Part shown: one piece after another, positions 17,910 to 27,774 of the stretch | Layout of the letters: each line of letters begins with the position of its first letter | Numbering within the stretch: position 1 is the first letter of the stretch | NCBI RefSeq assembly: GCF_001999285.1 | Contig: NZ_MLHN01000003.1 | Coordinates: forward strand, 62,001 to 126,000 | Direction: 5' to 3' | DNA from: Rodentibacter genomosp. 1 | GTDB lineage: Bacteria > Pseudomonadota > Gammaproteobacteria > Enterobacterales > Pasteurellaceae | Length of the DNA: 64,000 nt | Notes under the pieces: generated by a model | The model's input: the letters and a program-made list of their open reading frames with translations, nothing else | What the model was told of the DNA's origin: nothing | Database searches by the model: none | Position numbers and translations under genes: made by a program

Positions 17910-20900
17910 ATGATTAACGAAAACGACATTGAACAATTAACAATAGAACGCTTACAAAATCTCGGCTGGGAGCACTACTATGGGAAAAATTTACCGGTTT
18001 CTGAAGGGAAATTTGCCCGTGGAGACTTGGGCGGTGTCGTGTTTGTGGAAATGCTCAGAGAAGCGGTGAAGAAACTGAACCCACAATTTCCAGAAAGTGC
18101 GGTTGATTTTGTGGTGAAATCGGTGACTAAAGGCAACATTGGCGAATTAGTGGGGCGAAATCAGGGGTTTTATAAAGGGTTGCGTGATGGCGTGAAGGTG
18201 GAATATCTGCAAAACGGAGAGCAGAAATTTGATGTGGCACGCCTAGTAGATTTTGAACACTGGACAAACAACCGTTTTGTGATGGTGAATCAACTCGAAA
18301 TTCGCAGCCGTAAAGGAGGCAAACGAATCCCTGATATTATCGGTTTTGTGAATGGTTTGCCCTTGGTGGTGTTTGAGTTGAAAAATCCTTTGCGTGAATC
18401 AGCAGATTTGTTGCAAGCCTTTAATCAGTTGCAAACCTACAAAGATGAAATTGCTGATCTTTTTGTTTATAATCAAGCCTTAATTATCAGTGATGGCTTG
18501 AATACTCGATTAGGATCGCTTTCGGCTGATTTTCAACGTTTTACTCCTTGGAAAGTGGTAGATGAAAAAGCCCAGAGCCAGCGGTTAGATTTTGGCGATG
18601 AATTGCAAAATTTGTTGAATGGTTTACTCACGCCACAAAAATTGCTGGATTATGTGCGTTACTTTGTGTTGTTTGAACGGAATTCTAATGGGGCGTTAAT
18701 TAAAAAAATTGCCGCTTATCACCAATATTACGGGGTCAATGAAGCGGTGGAATCCACCCTTTTTGCCACTAGTGAACAAGGGGATAAACGCATTGGTGTG
18801 ATGTGGCACACGCAAGGATCAGGTAAATCTATTTCTATGCTGTTTTATGCCGGCAAATTGCTTTCCCAACCTGAATTGAAGAACCCTACAATTTTGGTGG
18901 TCACGGATCGTAACGATTTAGACGGACAACTTTTCCAAACTTTCAGTAGCGGTAAAGATTTAATTAAACAAACGCCACAACAGGTGGAAGATCGGGAAGC
19001 ACTTCGCCAATTATTAAGTGAACGTGAGTCCGGCGGGGTGTTTTTTACCACCATTCAAAAATTTGGCTTAGAGGAAACAGAAGATAAATTCCCGATATTA
19101 AATAGCCGTTCTAACATTATTGTAATTAGCGATGAAGCACATCGTAGCCAATATGGTTTAACCAAAAAATTACACAACGGCAAATATCAAGCAGGTTACG
19201 CCCGCCATTTGCGGGATGCCCTACCCAATGCCTCTTTTATCGGTTTTACCGGTACGCCAATTAGCCTTGAGGATAAAGATACACAAGAAGTGTTTGGGCG
19301 GTATGTTTCCATTTATGATCTGCAAGATGCCGTGGAAGATGGGGCAACTGTGCCGATTATTTATGAAGCAAGGCAAATTCAACTGGCAGAAAAAACCAAT
19401 CACGAAGCCTTATTTGCTGAAATTGATGAACTGTTAGAAAACGAAGATAATCCGAAATTACGCTTGCGAGAAAAATTACTGGGTTCAGAAGCCCGATTAC
19501 GGGATCTTGCAATGGATTTTGTCAGCCATTTTAGCAAACGTAATGAACAGCAGGACGGTAAAGCGATGATTGTGGTTTCCAGCCGTCAAATCTGTGTGGA
19601 TTTATATCATCAAATTACCGCCCTTCACCCAGAATGGCATTCTGATGATATCAATCAGGGTTCGATAAAAATTGTGATGACAGGTTCTGCATCCGATGAC
19701 CTCAAAATGCAGAAACACGTTTACAGCAAACAAGAAAAGCAAACCCTTGAACGCCGTTTTAAAGATCCGAATGATCCGTTAAAAATCGTGATTGTCCGTG
19801 ATATGTGGCTCACAGGATTTGACGCACCTTGTTGTAATACCATGTATCTCGACAAGCCGATGAAAGGACATAATCTAATGCAAGCTATTGCTCGTGTGAA
19901 CCGTGTATTTGCAAATAAAAGCCGAGAAAACGGTGGGTTGATTGTAGATTATGTGGGTTTAGCCGAAGAATTAAAAGAGGCAACGAAACAATACACTAAT
20001 TCCACAGGCAAGGGGAAATTGGCGGAAAATGTGCAAGAAGTGTTCTTTAAAATGAAAGAGCAACTCGAATTTATCCGCACTTTGTTTACAACTAAAATTA
20101 ACGGTAAGACTTTTGATGTGCCATCCGCTATTACTGAAGCTGAACCGGCACAATTACTCAAAGCCATTGCATGTGCAGCAGAACATATCTCAAGACTTGA
20201 TCAACAGACCGATGATGATAAAGCATATCATCAACAATGGAAAAATTCAGATGATCCTGAGCCCCGCAAAAAAGCCTTTTTAAAAACTGTAGCCAGCCTT
20301 AAAAAAGGTTATGCGCTATGTGGTGCATTAAAAGAGGCAGAACCCTATAATCAAGAAATTGCTTTTTATGATGCGGTGCGTTCGGTGCTTTCCAAACGTG
20401 AACAAAAAGGTACAGGTAGTAAAGAACGGCTTATTCAACTGAAAGCCTTAATTAACCAAAGTATTGTTTCAAGCGGAACTATTGATTTATTTGAGTTACT
20501 CGGCAAAGAACAAACACAAATTGATTTGCTATCTGATGAGTTTTTGCAAGCGATAAAAAATAGCGAAACCAAAAGCCTTTGGATATTAGCAATGGAACGC
20601 TACTTGAAGCAAGAAATCAAAGCCAAAGCAGGGAGAAACCTTGCAGCACAGAAAGACTTTGAACAACGTTTACAAGAAGCCTTAAATCAATATCACAACC
20701 ACAATCTCACGGTAGTTGAAATTCTTGATGCTCTCGTGCAAATGGGAAGAGAATTCTCCGAACGTTTGGGACGAGGCGAAAAACTCGGTTTAAGCGCTGC
20801 AGAATTAGCGTTTTATGATGCCCTCTCCCAAAATGAGAGTGCAAAGGAATTAATGCAAGATGAAACCCTTTCAGCATTGGCAAAAGAGATTACCGATATT

Positions 20901-21077
20901 TTGCGAAAATCTATCAGTATTGATTGGCAACATAAAGAAGCCGTGCGAGCAAGAATTCGCCTACTCGTTAGTCGAGCATTACAAAAGTATAAATATCCAC
21001 CGGACAAATCAGAAGAAGCAATAAAATTTGTTCTACAACAAGCAGAAGAAATTGCCGATGAATTAACCACTCCATAA
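17910..21077 (+). CDS. hsdR: Type I restriction enzyme subunit HsdR
   Basis: A 1055-residue restriction and translocation subunit. The N-terminal nuclease domain shows PDIIGFVNGLPLVVFELKNP (PD-(D/E)XK core, about residues 140-160). The helicase part has Walker A MWHTQGSGKS near residue 300, DEAH (ISDEAHRSQYG) near 408, FIGFTGTPI and the motif VI region MQAIARVNRV. A C-terminal helical domain follows. With intact HsdM and HsdS it cuts unmodified DNA at a distance from the target. GAGGAAC at 17899-17905 precedes the start. The gene is complete, so restriction without working modification would be toxic if HsdM is really broken, unless assembly with HsdM is also lost. Confidence 0.95.
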   Translation: MINENDIEQLTIERLQNLGWEHYYGKNLPVSEGKFARGDLGGVVFVEMLREAVKKLNPQFPESAVDFVVKSVTKGNIGELVGRNQGFYKGLRDGVKVEYLQNGEQKFDVARLVDFEHWTNNRFVMVNQLEIRSRKGGKRIPDIIGFVNGLPLVVFELKNPLRESADLLQAFNQLQTYKDEIADLFVYNQALIISDGLNTRLGSLSADFQRFTPWKVVDEKAQSQRLDFGDELQNLLNGLLTPQKLLDYVRYFVLFERNSNGALIKKIAAYHQYYGVNEAVESTLFATSEQGDKRIGVMWHTQGSGKSISMLFYAGKLLSQPELKNPTILVVTDRNDLDGQLFQTFSSGKDLIKQTPQQVEDREALRQLLSERESGGVFFTTIQKFGLEETEDKFPILNSRSNIIVISDEAHRSQYGLTKKLHNGKYQAGYARHLRDALPNASFIGFTGTPISLEDKDTQEVFGRYVSIYDLQDAVEDGATVPIIYEARQIQLAEKTNHEALFAEIDELLENEDNPKLRLREKLLGSEARLRDLAMDFVSHFSKRNEQQDGKAMIVVSSRQICVDLYHQITALHPEWHSDDINQGSIKIVMTGSASDDLKMQKHVYSKQEKQTLERRFKDPNDPLKIVIVRDMWLTGFDAPCCNTMYLDKPMKGHNLMQAIARVNRVFANKSRENGGLIVDYVGLAEELKEATKQYTNSTGKGKLAENVQEVFFKMKEQLEFIRTLFTTKINGKTFDVPSAITEAEPAQLLKAIACAAEHISRLDQQTDDDKAYHQQWKNSDDPEPRKKAFLKTVASLKKGYALCGALKEAEPYNQEIAFYDAVRSVLSKREQKGTGSKERLIQLKALINQSIVSSGTIDLFELLGKEQTQIDLLSDEFLQAIKNSETKSLWILAMERYLKQEIKAKAGRNLAAQKDFEQRLQEALNQYHNHNLTVVEILDALVQMGREFSERLGRGEKLGLSAAELAFYDALSQNESAKELMQDETLSALAKEITDILRKSISIDWQHKEAVRARIRLLVSRALQKYKYPPDKSEEAIKFVLQQAEEIADELTTP

Positions 21078-21600
21078 TACGTCAAAGCCAGACTCAAATC
21101 TGACAGTCCCCGTTTAAAATTACAGTGTCTGTCAGATTAATTTGAGCTTAAATTATTTTCCGCTAAAAACTTCATATTACCCTTAAATAACCGAATAAAA
21201 TTCCATCATTATTTTTACTCATGCTACCTCATAGCATTCGTAACATAGGTAAACTTTAAAAGTAAGAGTGGATTTCATCTTTGAGTATATACCATACTAA
21301 AAATTAAGCTCTGTGAGATATTACTACATTTGTTGGCTAAATTAGTCAGTAATAAAATATTAGCGTTTCATTTTTGTTTATGATTAAACTTGACATCTAT
21401 ATTCTACACCTCAACAGATCACTTTGATTACTATAATTTATCAGATACCCCAAATATACCTATTTTCCTCCTTTCTTTCTACCCCTGTATAAAAATCATT
21501 TATTCCATTCCATTATAACTAATTCATTTCAATTCTTTCCCGATGAGAGAAATCTGCTCTACTATACGCTTACGAAAACGACTATCTGATGAAAGAAATA
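21078..21600. other. AT-rich intergenic region with an inverted repeat
   Basis: The first 70 bases hold CTCAAATCTGACAG (21093-21106) and its imperfect complement CTGTCAGATTAATTTGAG (21129-21146). This could be an hsdR terminator hairpin or the footprint of a small mobile element. The remaining 450 bases are AT-rich, carry no uptake signal, and show no reading frame or RNA that I can recognise. The promoter of the following ABC operon must lie at the right end. Confidence 0.5.
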
Positions 21601-22260
21601 ATGAATTGGGATTACATTATCAGCGTGCTACCACGCTTTGTTGATGCAACATTGATAACACTTACCCTCTCGTTTTGGGGGATTTTATGCTCATTTATTA
21701 TTGGCACGATTTGTGCTGTCATCAATAGTTATCACTTTAAGACATTAAATTGGTTGGTGAAAGGTTATATTGAACTTTCACGTAATACCCCATTATTGAT
21801 TCAAGTTTTCTTCCTTTACTTTGGGCTTTCAAAAGTTGGCATCAAATTAGACGGTTTTACTTGCGGTGTCATCGGATTAGCTTTTTTGGGTGGAAGTTAC
21901 ATGGCAGAAGCCATTCGTGGAGGCTTAGAAGCGGTTTCCAAAGGTCAAATTGAATCTGCGCTCAGTATTGGTTTAACGCCATTTCAGGCCTTTCGTTACG
22001 TGATTTTTCCACAAGCATTGGCTATTTCCATACCGGCGATTGGGGCGAACTGTCTGTTTTTAATGAAAGAAACCTCTGTCATTAGTGCTGTTGCGGTAGC
22101 AGAACTCATGTTTATGGCAAAAGAAATTATCGGAATGGATTATAAAACCAACGAAGCGTTATTTTTATTAGTGGTGTTTTATTTAATTATTTTGCTGCCA
22201 ATCTCAATTTCTATTCGTTATTTAGAACAGCGCACACGGAGAGCAAAATATGGGATTTGA
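21601..22260 (+). CDS. Polar amino acid ABC transporter permease (HisM/GlnP family), first
   Basis: A 219-residue inner-membrane permease with five hydrophobic segments. It has the N-terminal ATLITLTLSFWG segment of the HisMQ family, ELSRNTPLLIQVFFLYFGL, and the cytoplasmic EAA loop (EAIRGGLEAVSKGQIESALSIGLTPFQAFRYVIFPQA) that contacts the ATPase. The reading frame opens at an ATG at 21589, but the ATG at 21601 gives the usual MNWDYIIS start. It overlaps the second permease by 11 bases, and together with the ATPase and binding protein forms one importer. The substrate is probably a polar amino acid and cannot be named. Confidence 0.88.
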   Translation: MNWDYIISVLPRFVDATLITLTLSFWGILCSFIIGTICAVINSYHFKTLNWLVKGYIELSRNTPLLIQVFFLYFGLSKVGIKLDGFTCGVIGLAFLGGSYMAEAIRGGLEAVSKGQIESALSIGLTPFQAFRYVIFPQALAISIPAIGANCLFLMKETSVISAVAVAELMFMAKEIIGMDYKTNEALFLLVVFYLIILLPISISIRYLEQRTRRAKYGI

Positions 22261-22918
22261 ATTACTATTCCAAGGCAATAATTTCACCAGACTGCTAAGC
22301 GGTCTTTGGGTGACGGCTGAAATTGCCTTCGTTTCCGTCTTTTTTGCCTGTCTTTTTGGGGTAATTTTAGGGGTGGTAATGACAAGCAAAAATGCCGTAA
22401 TTAAAGTGATTTGCCAAGTTTATTTAGAATTTGTCCGCATCATCCCTTTGCTCGTTCTACTGTTTATCACCTATTTTGGCTTGGCAAAATGGTTTGACAT
22501 ACATTTAGATGCCATCACTGTCTGCATTTGGGTATTTATTTTTTGGGGAAGTGCGGAAATGGGCGATCTTGTGCGCGGTGCATTAACCTCCATCGAAAAA
22601 CATCAGGTTGAATCCGCTTATGCTTTAGGACTAACGCCTTTTCAAACCTTTATTTATATTTTGATCCCCCAAAGTCTAAAACGTGTCACCCCAAGTGCCA
22701 TCAATCTTTTCACCCGAATGGTGAAAACCAGCTCTTTAGCGATGTTAATCGGTGTAATAGAGGTGATTAAAGTGGGTCAACAAATTATTGAACACTCACT
22801 TTTTAGCAATCAATCAGCGGCACTTTGGATATACGGGGTCATTTTCTTTCTCTATTTTGTGATCTGTTATCCGCTCTCATTATTTTCCCGTTATTTAGAA
22901 ACTCGTTGGGAAAGCTAA
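22250..22918 (+). CDS. Polar amino acid ABC transporter permease, second
   Basis: A 222-residue paralogue of the preceding permease with the same five-helix plan, YLEFVRIIPLLVLLFITYFGL and the EAA-type loop RGALTSIEKHQVESAYALGLTPFQTFIYILIPQS. The two permeases probably pair as a heterodimer, as in HisQM. Ten bases separate it from the ATPase gene, with an AAAGGAA ribosome-binding site in the gap. Confidence 0.88.
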   Translation: MGFELLFQGNNFTRLLSGLWVTAEIAFVSVFFACLFGVILGVVMTSKNAVIKVICQVYLEFVRIIPLLVLLFITYFGLAKWFDIHLDAITVCIWVFIFWGSAEMGDLVRGALTSIEKHQVESAYALGLTPFQTFIYILIPQSLKRVTPSAINLFTRMVKTSSLAMLIGVIEVIKVGQQIIEHSLFSNQSAALWIYGVIFFLYFVICYPLSLFSRYLETRWES

Positions 22919-22928
22919 AGGAATATAT

Positions 22929-23693
22929 ATGGCATTACTAGAAATAAAAAATCTTGTTAAAAACTATGGCGAGGTTGAAGCACTAAAAGGGATTAATCTT
23001 TCCGTCGAAAAAGGCGAAGTCGTGGTGATTTTAGGCCCGTCCGGCTGCGGCAAAAGCACATTACTTCGTACATTAAACGGCCTAGAGCCCATAAAAAGCG
23101 GTCAATTATTGCTCCAAAATGCCGGCGAACTTGGCAAAGAGATAAGTTGGATCAATGCTCGGCAACAAATTGGAATGGTATTTCAAAGCTATGAATTATT
23201 TGCCCATTTATCAGTGATCGACAATATTTTACTCGGACCTTTAAAGGTTCAGAAACGTGATCGGGCAGAAGCCGAAAAACAAGCAGATGAATTATTAAAA
23301 CGTGTGGAATTATTTGATCGAAAAAACGCCTACCCACGTGAGCTTTCTGGTGGGCAGAAACAGCGAATCGCTATTGTGCGTGCACTTTGTATGAATCCTG
23401 AAATTATGTTGTTTGACGAAGTCACCGCCGCCCTCGACCCCGAAATGGTACGCGAGGTACTTGATGTGATATTAGGGCTTGCCAAAGAAGGCATGACAAT
23501 GTTGATTGTCACCCATGAAATGGAGTTTGCCCGGCAAGTGGCAAATCGTATTGTTTTTATGGATAAAGGGCAAATCATTGAGCAAGCCAAGCCGGAAGAT
23601 TTTTTCACCAACCCTACCACGGATCGGGCGAAAACATTTTTAAACATCTTAAACTATGAACCGAGAGGAACAAACTATGAAGAAAACATTTAA
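22929..23693 (+). CDS. Polar amino acid ABC transporter ATP-binding protein (GlnQ/HisP family)
   Basis: A 254-residue ATPase. Walker A is GPSGCGKST (about residues 37-45), the signature is LSGGQKQR, Walker B is IMLFDEVTAALDPE, and the switch histidine lies in IVTHEMEFARQ. It energises the importer made of the two preceding permeases and the following binding protein. Its 3' end overlaps the binding-protein gene by 17 bases. Confidence 0.92.
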   Translation: MALLEIKNLVKNYGEVEALKGINLSVEKGEVVVILGPSGCGKSTLLRTLNGLEPIKSGQLLLQNAGELGKEISWINARQQIGMVFQSYELFAHLSVIDNILLGPLKVQKRDRAEAEKQADELLKRVELFDRKNAYPRELSGGQKQRIAIVRALCMNPEIMLFDEVTAALDPEMVREVLDVILGLAKEGMTMLIVTHEMEFARQVANRIVFMDKGQIIEQAKPEDFFTNPTTDRAKTFLNILNYEPRGTNYEENI

Positions 23694-24534
23694 AAATTTA
23701 ACCGCACTTTTTGCCACTGTAACCTTAGCCCTAGGGATTACCGCCTGCAACGACAATACATCAAGCAAAGAGACTTCACAAACAGCCTCAACCATTGAGC
23801 AATTGAAACAAGCCGGCAAAATTCGTATTGGTGTATTCAGCGACAAGCCACCTTTCGGCTATGTAGATGCACAAGGCAAAAGCCAAGGTTTCGATGTGGA
23901 AATCGGCAAAGCTATCACTAAAGATCTCTTAGGTGATGAAAATAAAGTGGAATTTGTGTTGGTGGATGCCGCCAATCGTGCGGAATATTTACTTTCCAAA
24001 AAAGTGGATATCATCCTCGCCAATTTCACCGTAACGGCGGCACGAAAAGAAGTGGTTGATTTTGCCAATCCTTATATGAAAGTGGCGCTTGGCGTGGTTT
24101 CAAAAAATGGTGAAGTCATTACCGATCTTGAACAATTAAAAGACAAAACGCTCATTGTTGATAAAGGCACCACGGCGGATATTTTCTTCACAAAAAATTA
24201 TCCGAATATCAAATTATTAAAATTTGAACAAAATACGGAAACTTTTGAAGCCTTACGAGACGGCAGAGGGGATGCGCTATCAAATGACAACACTTTCTTA
24301 TTTGCTTGGGTAAAACAAAATCCGAGTTATACTGTGGGCGTGAAAAGTTTCGGCGATCAAGATGTCATTGCCCCTGCTGTTCGTAAAGATGCTGTGGATT
24401 TATTAAATTGGCTCAACACTGAAATTGAAAAACTGTCAAAAGAAGGCGTACTCAAACAAGCCTACGAAAAAACCTTATTACCGGTTTATGGTGATAGCGT
24501 AACTGAAAGTGATATTTTGGTGGACTATAAATAG
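23677..24534 (+). CDS. Polar amino acid ABC transporter substrate-binding lipoprotein
   Basis: A 285-residue extracytoplasmic binding protein of family 3. The ATG at 23677 is preceded by GAGAGGA (23663-23669) and gives a lipoprotein signal peptide with lipobox ITAC. Family marks are KIRIGVFSDKPPFGYVDAQGKSQGFDVEIGKA in the first lobe and the ANFTVTAARKEVVDFANPY segment. Proteins of this look include the PEB1-type aspartate/glutamate and the cysteine binders, so the ligand remains open. It closes a four-gene operon followed by a hairpin at 24602-24628. Confidence 0.9.
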   Translation: MKKTFKNLTALFATVTLALGITACNDNTSSKETSQTASTIEQLKQAGKIRIGVFSDKPPFGYVDAQGKSQGFDVEIGKAITKDLLGDENKVEFVLVDAANRAEYLLSKKVDIILANFTVTAARKEVVDFANPYMKVALGVVSKNGEVITDLEQLKDKTLIVDKGTTADIFFTKNYPNIKLLKFEQNTETFEALRDGRGDALSNDNTFLFAWVKQNPSYTVGVKSFGDQDVIAPAVRKDAVDLLNWLNTEIEKLSKEGVLKQAYEKTLLPVYGDSVTESDILVDYK

Positions 24535-24601
24535 CATTAAAATATTGGAGATGTTTTTTAGTTGTAGAGCCATTCTCTAATGAAACAGATTTTATTAAAC
24601 T

Positions 24602-24629
24602 AAACCTCTAGAAAAACTCTAGAGGTTTT
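24602..24629 (+). terminator. Terminator of the amino acid ABC operon
   Basis: AAACCTCTAGA and its exact complement form an 11-bp stem with a five-base loop, followed by a short TTTT. It is 68 bases after the last stop. Confidence 0.7.
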
Positions 24630-24667
24630 ATGTTAACATAGCCCCTAACTCTTATCGGGTTTTAACC

Positions 24668-24995
24668 TTACTCTTCAAGTTGAGATTTTATTTTTCCAAA
24701 TCGTCTAGTCGCCTCTAGCACATAGAGGATCCCTATACTTATCTCACTATCAATCAGTTTCTTATCCCTCTGATCCTCGCTAAATAAGACATAATCATCT
24801 TCCGTTACACTAACTCTTGGTAAACTACCCTTTTTAGCTGACCTGAGATTTAGTTTATCTAATGAGATTTTTTTGAAGTAGTGGGCATAGAAAGAGAGCT
24901 AAATGTTACTAGTGGCTTAGAAATCTTATCAACACCAACAATAATCCCATCGATTCTACCTTCCACCATATCCATTTCATCCGAAGTTTTTTTGT
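24668..24995 (-). pseudogene. Decayed gene of unknown function
   Basis: On the minus strand a 76-codon stretch ends in TAA at 24668. It contains KKGSLPRVSVTEDDYVLF, SEDQRDKKLIDSEIS and LEATRRFGKIKSQLEE, a normal protein-like composition. Just upstream the same strand reads MVEGRIDGIIVGVDKISKPL in another frame, so one frameshift joins the two. No intact start or frame remains. I do not recognise the family. The REP pair at 25002 lies at its 5' side. Confidence 0.4.
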
Positions 24996-25001
24996 TCTCT
25001 T

Positions 25002-25084
25002 GTAGGGACACACTGAGTGTGTCCGAATTTTAATCTATTGAAATAATTTGGTTTTTGTAACAGATACACACAGTATGTCCCTAC
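25002..25084. repeat. REP pair, copy 5
   Basis: Same orientation as the copy at 10573. The left REP is well kept, and the right one has a decayed stem (CAGATACACACAGTATGTCCCTAC read across a spacer). GCTACATAATACCG at its right is the outer-arm motif of the composite element at 2.96 kb, and an uptake signal follows at 25150. Confidence 0.88.
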
Positions 25085-25161
25085 GTTTTGTTAAAATTTC
25101 TGTTTTTCTGCATTGGCTACATAATACCGAAAAATCGCAGAGATTCTAACCGCACTTTCCC

Positions 25162-27198
25162 CTACTCACTCATCACAAATTGTTCTCTTAATTGGTGGAG
25201 TTGATCTCGAATAGCGGCAGCTTTTTCAAATTCCAAATCTTGAGCAAATTTGTACATTTGCTGCTCCAGTTTTTTGACTTGTTGTTGATATTCTTTGGCA
25301 TTTTTCGGTGCGTTATAAAGTGCGGTCGGTTCTGCTACTGTTTTGGTTCGTGATTTGCCTTTTCCTTTATTTGTAACACCCTGACCAATATCCAATAATT
25401 CGCCTACTTTTTTATTCAATGCCTGTGGAATAATGCCTTTTTCTTCATTGTATTTCATTTGTTTTTCACGGCGGCGGTTGGTTTCCGTGATGGCTTTTTC
25501 CATAGATTTAGTCATGCTGTCGGCATATAAAATCGCTTTTCCTTTCAGATTACGTGCAGCACGACCAATGGTTTGAATAAGCGAACGTTCAGAACGCAAG
25601 AAACCTTCTTTATCCGCGTCTAAAATTGCCACCAGTGAAACTTCCGGAATATCTAACCCCTCACGCAATAGGTTGATCCCAACCAACACATCAAATTCAC
25701 CCAAGCGTAAATCACGGATGATTTCTACCCGTTCAACGGTGTCGATATCCGAATGGAGATAACGTACCCGAATGCCGTGTTCATCTAGATAATCCGTGAG
25801 ATCTTCCGCCATTTTTTTGGTAAGGGTCGTCACTAAAACACGCTCATTTCTGTCCGCTCTTTGACGTGCTTCTGAAAGCAAATCATCCACCTGAATCGCA
25901 ACGGGGCGAATTTCAATTTCCGGATCAAGTAAGCCTGTCGGACGCACCACTTGATCGATAATTTCATCGCCGGATTTTTCTAATTCATAAGGCCCCGGTG
26001 TAGCGGAAACATAAATAGTTTGCGGCGCAAGGCGTTCAAATTCTTCAAAACGCAACGGGCGGTTATCTAAGGCGGAAGGTAAACGGAAACCATACTCTAC
26101 CAACGTTTCTTTGCGTGAACGGTCGCCACGATACATTCCGCCGATTTGTGGGACGGTCACGTGGGATTCATCAATAATCAAAATAGCATCAGAAGGCATA
26201 TAATCGAACAATGTTGGTGGCGGTTCGCCTTCATTTCGACCGGAAAGATAGCGTGAGTAATTTTCAATGCCTGAGCAATAGCCCAATTCGTTCATCATTT
26301 CAATATCGAACATTGTTCGTTGGCTAATGCGCTGTTCTTCCAGCAATTTATTTTCTTTGATGAAATATTCACGGCGTTGTACCAACTCCGCTTTGATTTT
26401 TTCGATAGCATCTAAAATGCGTTCACGTGGTGTCACATAGTGGGTTTTCGGATACACTGTATAGCGTGGCACTGCTCCCAGACTATGCCCTGTTAACGGA
26501 TCAAATAAACTTAAGCGTTCAATTTCCTCATCAAATAATTCAATGCGAACGGCAATATCATCAGATTCTGCAGGGAAAATATCAATAATCTCACCACGAA
26601 CTCGGAAAGTTCCCCGTTGGAACGCTTGATCGTTACGCGTGTATTGCAATTCTGCCAATTTGGCAAGAATTTGGCGTTGGTCAATGATCGCACCTTGTTG
26701 CAGATGCAACATCATTTTCAAATAGCTATCCGGATCACCCAAGCCGTAAATGGCAGAAACCGAAGCCACCACAATCGTATCACGGCGTTCCAAAAAAGAT
26801 TTAGTTGCAGAAAGACGCATTTGTTCAATTTGATCGTTAATGGAGGCATCTTTTTCAATAAAGGTATCACTACTTGGCACATAGGCTTCAGGTTGATAAT
26901 AATCATAGTAGGAGACGAAATATTCCACGGCATTCTCAGGGAAAAAAGCCTTCATTTCCGTATAAAGCTGGGCGGCAAGGGTTTTATTTGGTGCAAGTAA
27001 CATCGCCGGACGATTCAGTTTTGCGATCACGTTGGCGATAGTAAAAGTTTTACCCGATCCTGTTACCCCAAGAAGTGTTTGGTGGGCAAGCCCGTCATCT
27101 AAATTTTCAGCAAGTTTTTCAATAGCTTGAGGCTGATCACCGGAAGGATTGAAATCGGAATGAAGAATAAAAGGTTTACTGTTAATTTTTTCTGCCAT
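25162..27198 (-). CDS. uvrB: Excinuclease ABC subunit B
   Basis: A 678-residue DNA damage-recognition helicase of nucleotide excision repair, which receives DNA from UvrA and positions UvrC. Walker A GVTGSGKT is at residues 44-51, and the beta-hairpin region [21 protein letters not shown] lies near residue 100. The helicase motifs DESHVTVPQ and QTIGRAARN and the C-terminal UVR domain (about 642-670, [16 protein letters not shown]) are present. Length is as in E. coli. An uptake signal sits immediately upstream at 27199-27208. Confidence 0.98.
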   Translation of the reverse strand: MAEKINSKPFILHSDFNPSGDQPQAIEKLAENLDDGLAHQTLLGVTGSGKTFTIANVIAKLNRPAMLLAPNKTLAAQLYTEMKAFFPENAVEYFVSYYDYYQPEAYVPSSDTFIEKDASINDQIEQMRLSATKSFLERRDTIVVASVSAIYGLGDPDSYLKMMLHLQQGAIIDQRQILAKLAELQYTRNDQAFQRGTFRVRGEIIDIFPAESDDIAVRIELFDEEIERLSLFDPLTGHSLGAVPRYTVYPKTHYVTPRERILDAIEKIKAELVQRREYFIKENKLLEEQRISQRTMFDIEMMNELGYCSGIENYSRYLSGRNEGEPPPTLFDYMPSDAILIIDESHVTVPQIGGMYRGDRSRKETLVEYGFRLPSALDNRPLRFEEFERLAPQTIYVSATPGPYELEKSGDEIIDQVVRPTGLLDPEIEIRPVAIQVDDLLSEARQRADRNERVLVTTLTKKMAEDLTDYLDEHGIRVRYLHSDIDTVERVEIIRDLRLGEFDVLVGINLLREGLDIPEVSLVAILDADKEGFLRSERSLIQTIGRAARNLKGKAILYADSMTKSMEKAITETNRRREKQMKYNEEKGIIPQALNKKVGELLDIGQGVTNKGKGKSRTKTVAEPTALYNAPKNAKEYQQQVKKLEQQMYKFAQDLEFEKAAAIRDQLHQLREQFVMSE

Positions 27199-27536
27199 AA
27201 AAGTGCGGTTAAAATTGCATGAGTTTTTACTGGCGCTATTCTAACATATTTCTTACTCCGTATAGAGTGAAAAAGGTAAGTTTTACACAGTGTTAGCGAT
27301 GTCAAGAGAAAAACCTCACAAAATTGAAAACTTTTTTTATATTTTTTGCTGGACTTTATTTAACTAATTGATAAATAAAGAAATGTTATTTTACAGTCAA
27401 TTTTTACTCCACCTTGTACAATCCCAGTATTTATCAGCATTAGAGGATCTTATTTTATTTTAATCCACAAAGTTATCCACAGCCTTTGTGGATAGAAAAA
27501 TACGTTAAAATTTTTTGAATTTTTTTATTTTACCCG
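27199..27536. other. AT-rich uvrB upstream region with clustered DnaA-box-like sites
   Basis: After the uvrB leader the sequence is strongly AT-rich. TTATCCACA (27473-27481) is a perfect DnaA box, TAATCCACA (27461-27469) has one mismatch, and TGTGGATAG (27487-27495) is an inverted box with one mismatch. All lie within 35 bases. I see no gene. It could be a DnaA-binding regulatory site. It is too small and lacks the 13-mer array expected for an origin. Confidence 0.45.
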
Positions 27537-27572
27537 TTGACAAACTATTACTCGATCATTAAAATGCGCGCC
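27537..27572 (+). promoter_or_regulatory. Sigma-70 promoter of tRNA-Asn with GC-rich discriminator
   Basis: TTGACA (27537-27542), a 17-base spacer and TAAAAT (27560-27565) are followed by GCGCGCC, the GC-rich discriminator usual for stringently controlled stable-RNA promoters. The tRNA starts about 24 bases after the predicted start point. Confidence 0.85.
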
Positions 27573-27595
27573 GATTCATTGTGATACAGAATTAT

Positions 27596-27671
27596 TCCTC
27601 CTTAGTTCAGTCGGTAGAACGGTGGACTGTTAATCCATATGTCGCTGGTTCAAGTCCAGCAGGAGGAGCCA
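27596..27671 (+). tRNA. tRNA-Asn (anticodon GTT)
   Basis: A 76-base tRNA. The acceptor arms TCCTCCT and AGGAGGA pair fully, the D arm contains GTTCAGTCGGTAGAAC, and the anticodon GTT is at 27629-27631 within GGACTGTTAATCC. The T arm is CTGGTTCAAGTCCAG, and the CCA end is encoded at 27669-27671. Confidence 0.97.
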
Positions 27672-27739
27672 ATTTCTCTTTTGGTTTAGTTTTCGTTTGT
27701 CTCCTTTTACGAATCCTAAATTAGCAACCAAAAGATTTT

Positions 27740-27769
27740 AAGCCCATCGTGTTGATGGGCTTTATTTTT
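27740..27769 (+). terminator. Terminator after tRNA-Asn
   Basis: AAGCCCATC and its complement form a 9-bp stem around GTGTT and are followed by TTATTTTT. The reverse strand may also serve the converging NicO gene, whose stop is at 27775. Confidence 0.8.
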
Positions 27770-27774
27770 ATCTG

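Noticed and set aside
27461-27495. Chromosomal replication origin
   Set aside because: Three DnaA-like boxes are too few, no 13-mer repeats are seen, and neighbouring genes (uvrB, tRNA-Asn) are not typical origin neighbours.
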